From assembly GCA_017414845.1 (NCBI GenBank), contig JAFQJY010000062.1, positions 1-8,953 of the forward strand: a stretch of DNA of 8,953 bases, written 5' to 3'. This DNA is from Alphaproteobacteria bacterium (GTDB lineage: Bacteria; Pseudomonadota; Alphaproteobacteria; RF32; UBA3637). The translations under genes and the position numbers were made by a program. Below the pieces are notes generated by a model, which had not been told where the DNA came from, searched no databases, and saw only the letters and a program-made list of their open reading frames with translations. Positions within the stretch are counted from its first letter, which is position 1; the number at the start of each line of letters is the position of its first letter. Below are positions 6,390 through 8,953 of the stretch, piece by piece.

Positions 6390-7396
6390 AATTAAAAAAC
6401 TTTCAACTTGAAAAAACACTTTCTTCTTTAAAAGGGATTTTGATTTACGGAACAGATACGGGTGCCGTTAGTCAAACGGCGCAAACCGTTTTGAAAAAAC
6501 TCGGTGTTTTCGGTGATGATTTTGCCGTCGTTAAAATGGATTCGGACACTTTAAAAGAAACGCCGACGGCTTTTGCAGATGAATTAAATGCCATCGGTCT
6601 TTTTTCGTCTTCCAGAGTCATTTGGTTTAAAAATCCGACTGATTCGTTTGTTAAAGAGGCCGAAGATTTTATTGATACCTATAACGGGGACACGTTTGTT
6701 TTAATGACATCGGATTCACTGAACACAAAATCAAAACTCGTCAAAGCATTTGATAGTGGCGCCAATGTCGGTTCTTTGGGGTGCTATCCTTTAAACGCAG
6801 GCGATATTCGGACTTTGGTTCAGACAACGCTGTCGGAAGCCCGTTTGACAATATCGTCGGATGCCCTTTCTCTTTTGTGTTCCTATCTTGAAACGGACAG
6901 GGGTATTATTACCGGCGAACTTGAAAAACTGATTCTTTATATGGGAGATAAAACGATTGTTTCGGCGCAAGATATTATCAATGCTGTCGGTAACGGTTCG
7001 TCTGTCAGTATGGATGATTTAATTTATGCCGTTTTCGGCGGAAAACATTTAGAGGTTCAGCGCATTTTTGAACTGATGCTTGCCGAGGGAAATCAAGTTG
7101 TTCAAATTACACGGGCTTTTATTTTAAAAATCAATACGCTTTTAGTTGTTTTATCTAAAATCAGACAAGGGGCAACGCCTGAATCGGCGATTAAATCCAC
7201 CCCGCCTTTTATTCCTTTTAAATACGAGGGAGTTTGGCGTTCGGTTGTTACTCGTTGGAGTGAAAAAGATGCTAAAAAAGCCCTTTCTCTTTTACTTGAA
7301 GCCGAACGGGATTGTAAAACAGGTCTGCCGGCAGAAGTTATATGTAATCGTGCGTTGACAAGTTTAACAAACGCAGGAAAAAAACTTATCCGATAA
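6386..7396 (+). CDS. holA: DNA polymerase III subunit delta
   Basis: The delta subunit is the clamp-loader wrench that opens the beta sliding clamp during chromosome replication. At 336 residues the protein is full length. Recognisable parts are LIYGTDTGAV at the N-terminus (family LIYGPDEGLV), FSSSRVIWF, ETDRGIITGELEKLILYMG in the middle helices, MDDLIYAVFGG, the TPPFIPFK segment and ERDCKTGLP near the C-terminus (family E...KTTGLP). This is the third gene of the LeuRS-like/lptE/holA unit, an order that is conserved in proteobacteria with leuS first. The ATG overlaps the lptE stop by four bases. A hairpin follows shortly after the TAA. Nothing looks damaged. Confidence 0.95.
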   Translation: MKLKNFQLEKTLSSLKGILIYGTDTGAVSQTAQTVLKKLGVFGDDFAVVKMDSDTLKETPTAFADELNAIGLFSSSRVIWFKNPTDSFVKEAEDFIDTYNGDTFVLMTSDSLNTKSKLVKAFDSGANVGSLGCYPLNAGDIRTLVQTTLSEARLTISSDALSLLCSYLETDRGIITGELEKLILYMGDKTIVSAQDIINAVGNGSSVSMDDLIYAVFGGKHLEVQRIFELMLAEGNQVVQITRAFILKINTLLVVLSKIRQGATPESAIKSTPPFIPFKYEGVWRSVVTRWSEKDAKKALSLLLEAERDCKTGLPAEVICNRALTSLTNAGKKLIR

Positions 7397-7406
7397 GGAT
7401 TAAAAA

Positions 7407-7434
7407 TCAGGCTTACCGATAAGGGCAAGCCTGA
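7407..7434. terminator. Hairpin terminator between convergent holA and BOF genes
   Basis: TCAGGCTT (7407-7414) pairs perfectly with AAGCCTGA (7427-7434) around a 12-base loop. On the minus strand the stem is followed directly by TTTTT (7406-7402), a standard intrinsic terminator for the leftward OB-fold gene that ends at 7455. On the plus strand the downstream bases are A-rich with only a late TTTT, so termination of holA transcripts would be weaker. A nine-base direct repeat CCGATAAGG (7390-7398 and 7416-7424) covers the holA stop and the loop. Confidence 0.75.
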
Positions 7435-7454
7435 CGATAAAAATATTTTAAAAT

Positions 7455-7799
7455 TTACGGCACAACGGCAAGGGACTGAACATCTATTTGTCTGCTTCCC
7501 ATATCCTCTACGTCAATCTCACCGTAAATACGAACAGGCGTTGTGTCCGTTACTTCAAAACCGGTCCACTCATCCATTTCAATTTCAACAGGAATCGTTC
7601 CCGTTTTATCTTTAAATGTATAGGTGTTACGTCCGGTTTGTTCTACAATCATGCCCTCCAACAACACATCTGCGTCATCAGGCATTCTGTGGGCCTGTTC
7701 TACCGTAGAAACGGCTTGTGCTTTTGAAAAAGTCTGAGCGCTTTGTGCCGTCATCGGCAGAACAAATGCTAAGCAAGATAATAAAAGATATTTTTTCAT
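7455..7799 (-). CDS. Secreted BOF/YgiW-type OB-fold protein
   Basis: This 114-residue protein belongs to the NirD/YgiW/YdeI stress-tolerance family (BOF domain, formerly DUF388), small periplasmic OB-fold proteins of poorly known biochemical role. A signal peptide (MKKYLLLSCLAFVLPMTAQSA) with likely cleavage after SA sends it to the periplasm. The mature part has VLLEGMIVEQTGRNTYTFKD, GTIPVEIEMDEWTGFEV and PVRIYGEIDVEDM followed by IDVQSL, the family pattern of strands around an Asp/Trp-Gly centre. I chose the start at 7799 rather than the upstream Met at 7832. AAGGAGAAG (7812-7804) sits at ideal distance from 7799, and the extra KRRRR stretch would spoil the signal peptide. A terminator follows the gene. 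The link to oxidative or acid stress is known for E. coli relatives and is only inferred here. Confidence 0.85.
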   Translation of the reverse strand: MKKYLLLSCLAFVLPMTAQSAQTFSKAQAVSTVEQAHRMPDDADVLLEGMIVEQTGRNTYTFKDKTGTIPVEIEMDEWTGFEVTDTTPVRIYGEIDVEDMGSRQIDVQSLAVVP

Positions 7800-7803
7800 A
7801 TTT

Positions 7804-7812
7804 CTTCTCCTT
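7804..7812 (-). promoter_or_regulatory. Strong ribosome binding site that fixes the BOF gene start
   Basis: AAGGAGAAG on the minus strand, with its AGGAG core (7811-7807) seven bases before the ATG at 7799. It is the best Shine-Dalgarno match in the window and favours that start over the in-frame Met at 7832. Confidence 0.8.
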
Positions 7813-7875
7813 CTCTTATAAGGTAGAAACATTTCTTACGAAAAGCAATAAAAAAGACATACAGATACGTATTTT

Positions 7876-8502
7876 TTAAAAATCAAGCCAAATAGAACTG
7901 TATTGTCGTCCTGATTTTTCTTTGTCTCGGCGAAAACTGTTGTAGGCAGTGTTTGAAAAAGTATCAATATCTGTTATTTCAATTGCCGAAATGCCGGCAA
8001 GCGTAAGCCGTTCTTTCACATATTCAGGTAAATTAAAATGAAGCCCGTCATTAAAGGGGATAAAAAACTTTTCCATGTCCGGTGAAGAAAGTTTCTTCAT
8101 TTCTTCGGATACAGGGTAACTTTCCACATGAATACAAGGCCCGATAACGGCGACTATATCCGTTGCGCCCTTTTTCATCATTTGAATAACGGCCTGTTCA
8201 ATGACGCCTGTCATCGCTCCTTTCCAGCCGGCATGAACGGCAGAAATAACAGGCTTGTGTTTATCTGCTAATAACACGGGCGCACAATCGGCCGTTTTTA
8301 CCGTTATTGTTTTTCCTTGTTGTGTTGTTATCCACGCATCGGCTTTCGGTAAAGAAGTATCATTAAACGTATCTGCATCAATGACACGAACGGAATGGAT
8401 TTGTTCAAGTAACATAGGGTTGGGTACCAACGGATTTTCCGTATTGTCACAAAAGGCATACCTGACAAACGGTATTTTATCCAGTAATTGACTTTTGAGC
8501 AT
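7876..8502 (-). CDS. pgeF: PgeF/YfiH family protein (laccase-domain), short N-terminus
   Basis: The family (YfiH, YlmD, LACC1) has been described as a purine nucleoside phosphorylase/adenosine deaminase and as a peptidoglycan editing factor that removes wrong stem amino acids. The active-site residues are present: His36 in EQIHSV, Cys73 in TADCAPVLL and His90 in AVHAGWKGAMTG. IGPCIHVESYPV and the C-terminal NSFRRD...SGRQYSSIWL are also typical. At 208 residues it is about 40 shorter than most members. The N-terminal block with GGVS and SLNLG before the QVHS motif is missing, with only about 20 residues between VRYAF and QIHSV. AAGGAAC before the ATG supports the start, and no in-frame earlier coding with that block is seen. 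It overlaps the upstream membrane-protein gene by 26 bases. The metal and catalytic residues suggest it remains an enzyme, possibly with altered substrate access. Confidence 0.88.
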   Translation of the reverse strand: MLKSQLLDKIPFVRYAFCDNTENPLVPNPMLLEQIHSVRVIDADTFNDTSLPKADAWITTQQGKTITVKTADCAPVLLADKHKPVISAVHAGWKGAMTGVIEQAVIQMMKKGATDIVAVIGPCIHVESYPVSEEMKKLSSPDMEKFFIPFNDGLHFNLPEYVKERLTLAGISAIEITDIDTFSNTAYNSFRRDKEKSGRQYSSIWLDF

Positions 8503-8953
8503 TTTTGTTCCTTTTCTTTAATTCTCTGCGTGCTTGTTTAAATATTTTTTTATCTTGTTTTTTCATCAAACGGGCTTCTTTTTTTGTCTGCCTTTTTTCG
8601 GCACGAGCCTCTTTTTTAGCAATTCGTTTTTCTTTGTGTTTCTCCAAACTTTGCCGAATTTTTTCACGCCAATAGCGACGTCGTTCTTCTGCATTGGCAC
8701 GACGGGCATGATAACGAACGAGCCATTTATATGTCCAGAAATAACCGACCGTTCCGCAAATAAGAGCCCAAGGCAAACAGCCGACAACCATCGCCGTTCC
8801 CCAATCTTTAAATAAAAGGCCGATAAAAAGCATAATCGCCTTACCGATTTCAAGAGGTGAAACACTTCCGGCAAAAGCACTGTGTGCCGTTGCAATGAAA
8901 GAATCATAAGCGTTGATACCTGCGATATCTCCCATGAGGATTTTACCGGTTAT
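8477..8953 (-). CDS. DUF2062-like membrane protein with a very basic tail, 5' end missing
   Basis: The frame stays open to the right edge (ITGKIL precedes the Met at 8935, which lacks a ribosome binding site), so the gene most likely starts outside the window. Visible residues include two hydrophobic stretches, PLEIGKAIMLFIGLLF and TAMVVGCLPWALICGTVGYFW. A WLVRYHARR turn follows, then a tail of about 70 residues dominated by Lys, Arg, Glu and Ala and predicted helical. The hydrophobic pair followed by a basic RRYRRR-like end resembles the C-terminal part of DUF2062 proteins, inner-membrane proteins of unknown role. The charged tail is much longer than I expect in that family and should face the cytoplasm, where it could bind nucleic acid or membrane lipids. 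It overlaps pgeF by 26 bases, which suggests one transcript. The domain assignment is tentative; the coding call is firm. Confidence 0.7.
   Translation of the reverse strand: MTGKILMGDIAGINAYDSFIATAHSAFAGSVSPLEIGKAIMLFIGLLFKDWGTAMVVGCLPWALICGTVGYFWTYKWLVRYHARRANAEERRRYWREKIRQSLEKHKEKRIAKKEARAEKRQTKKEARLMKKQDKKIFKQARRELKKRNKNAQKSITG

Noticed and set aside
7850..7875. Short ATAC/GTAT stem with a T run after pgeF as a terminator
   Set aside because: The stem is about four AT-rich pairs. The run of T lies nearby, but the structure is too weak to support.
1..8953. tRNA, rRNA, CRISPR, riboswitch or insertion sequence
   Set aside because: Gaps between genes are all under 100 bases and show no cloverleaf, repeat-spacer pattern, terminal inverted repeats or transposase coding.

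Overview
The window is AT-rich bacterial chromosome that reads as an alphaproteobacterium. The evidence is an LptE with the CGFRPVY lipoprotein start, a long Calvin-type class II aldolase, a PgeF with an alphaproteobacterial C-terminus, and the proteobacterial order (leuS position)-lptE-holA. The low GC, tight packing and several shortened proteins suggest a host-associated or gut lineage with a compact genome. That last point is inference. I see no rRNA, tRNA, CRISPR array, insertion sequence or phage gene.

Layout: bases 1-2058 (+) hold the 3' part of a fructose-bisphosphate aldolase gene, then an rpe gene touching it, then a PhoB-type response regulator. The rpe frame carries two in-frame TAA codons, but everything after them still reads as ribulose-phosphate epimerase. 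Bases 2073-4143 (-) hold a three-gene unit joined by overlapping start and stop codons: a two-helix membrane protein with a very long coiled coil, a MazE/AbrB-type antitoxin and a MazF/PemK-type toxin. The toxin appears to lack the first loop of its fold. A candidate promoter lies just upstream (4170-4198). miaA (4228-5067, -) follows in the same direction.

A divergent intergenic gap (5068-5140) carries a candidate promoter for a rightward operon (5141-7396). It holds a 251-residue LeuRS-derived protein, lptE and holA. The first gene is the main discovery candidate. It sits exactly where leuS normally sits and keeps the LeuRS N-terminal tip, the segment after KMSKS, the anticodon-binding region and the C-terminal domain. 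The aminoacylation core (HIGH), the editing domain and the KMSKS motif are gone, yet the frame is intact and it is translationally linked to two essential genes.

A hairpin terminator (7407-7434) separates holA from leftward genes: a secreted BOF/YgiW-type OB-fold protein, a short PgeF (YfiH/laccase-domain) protein, and a membrane protein resembling DUF2062 with a very basic tail that runs off the right end.

Taken together, the genes cover central carbon metabolism (Fba, Rpe), phosphate-type signalling (PhoB), tRNA modification (MiaA), outer-membrane LPS assembly (LptE), replication (HolA) and envelope maintenance (PgeF, BOF protein). The unusual elements are the LeuRS remnant, the doubly interrupted rpe, and the toxin-antitoxin pair fused into an operon with a membrane coiled-coil protein.
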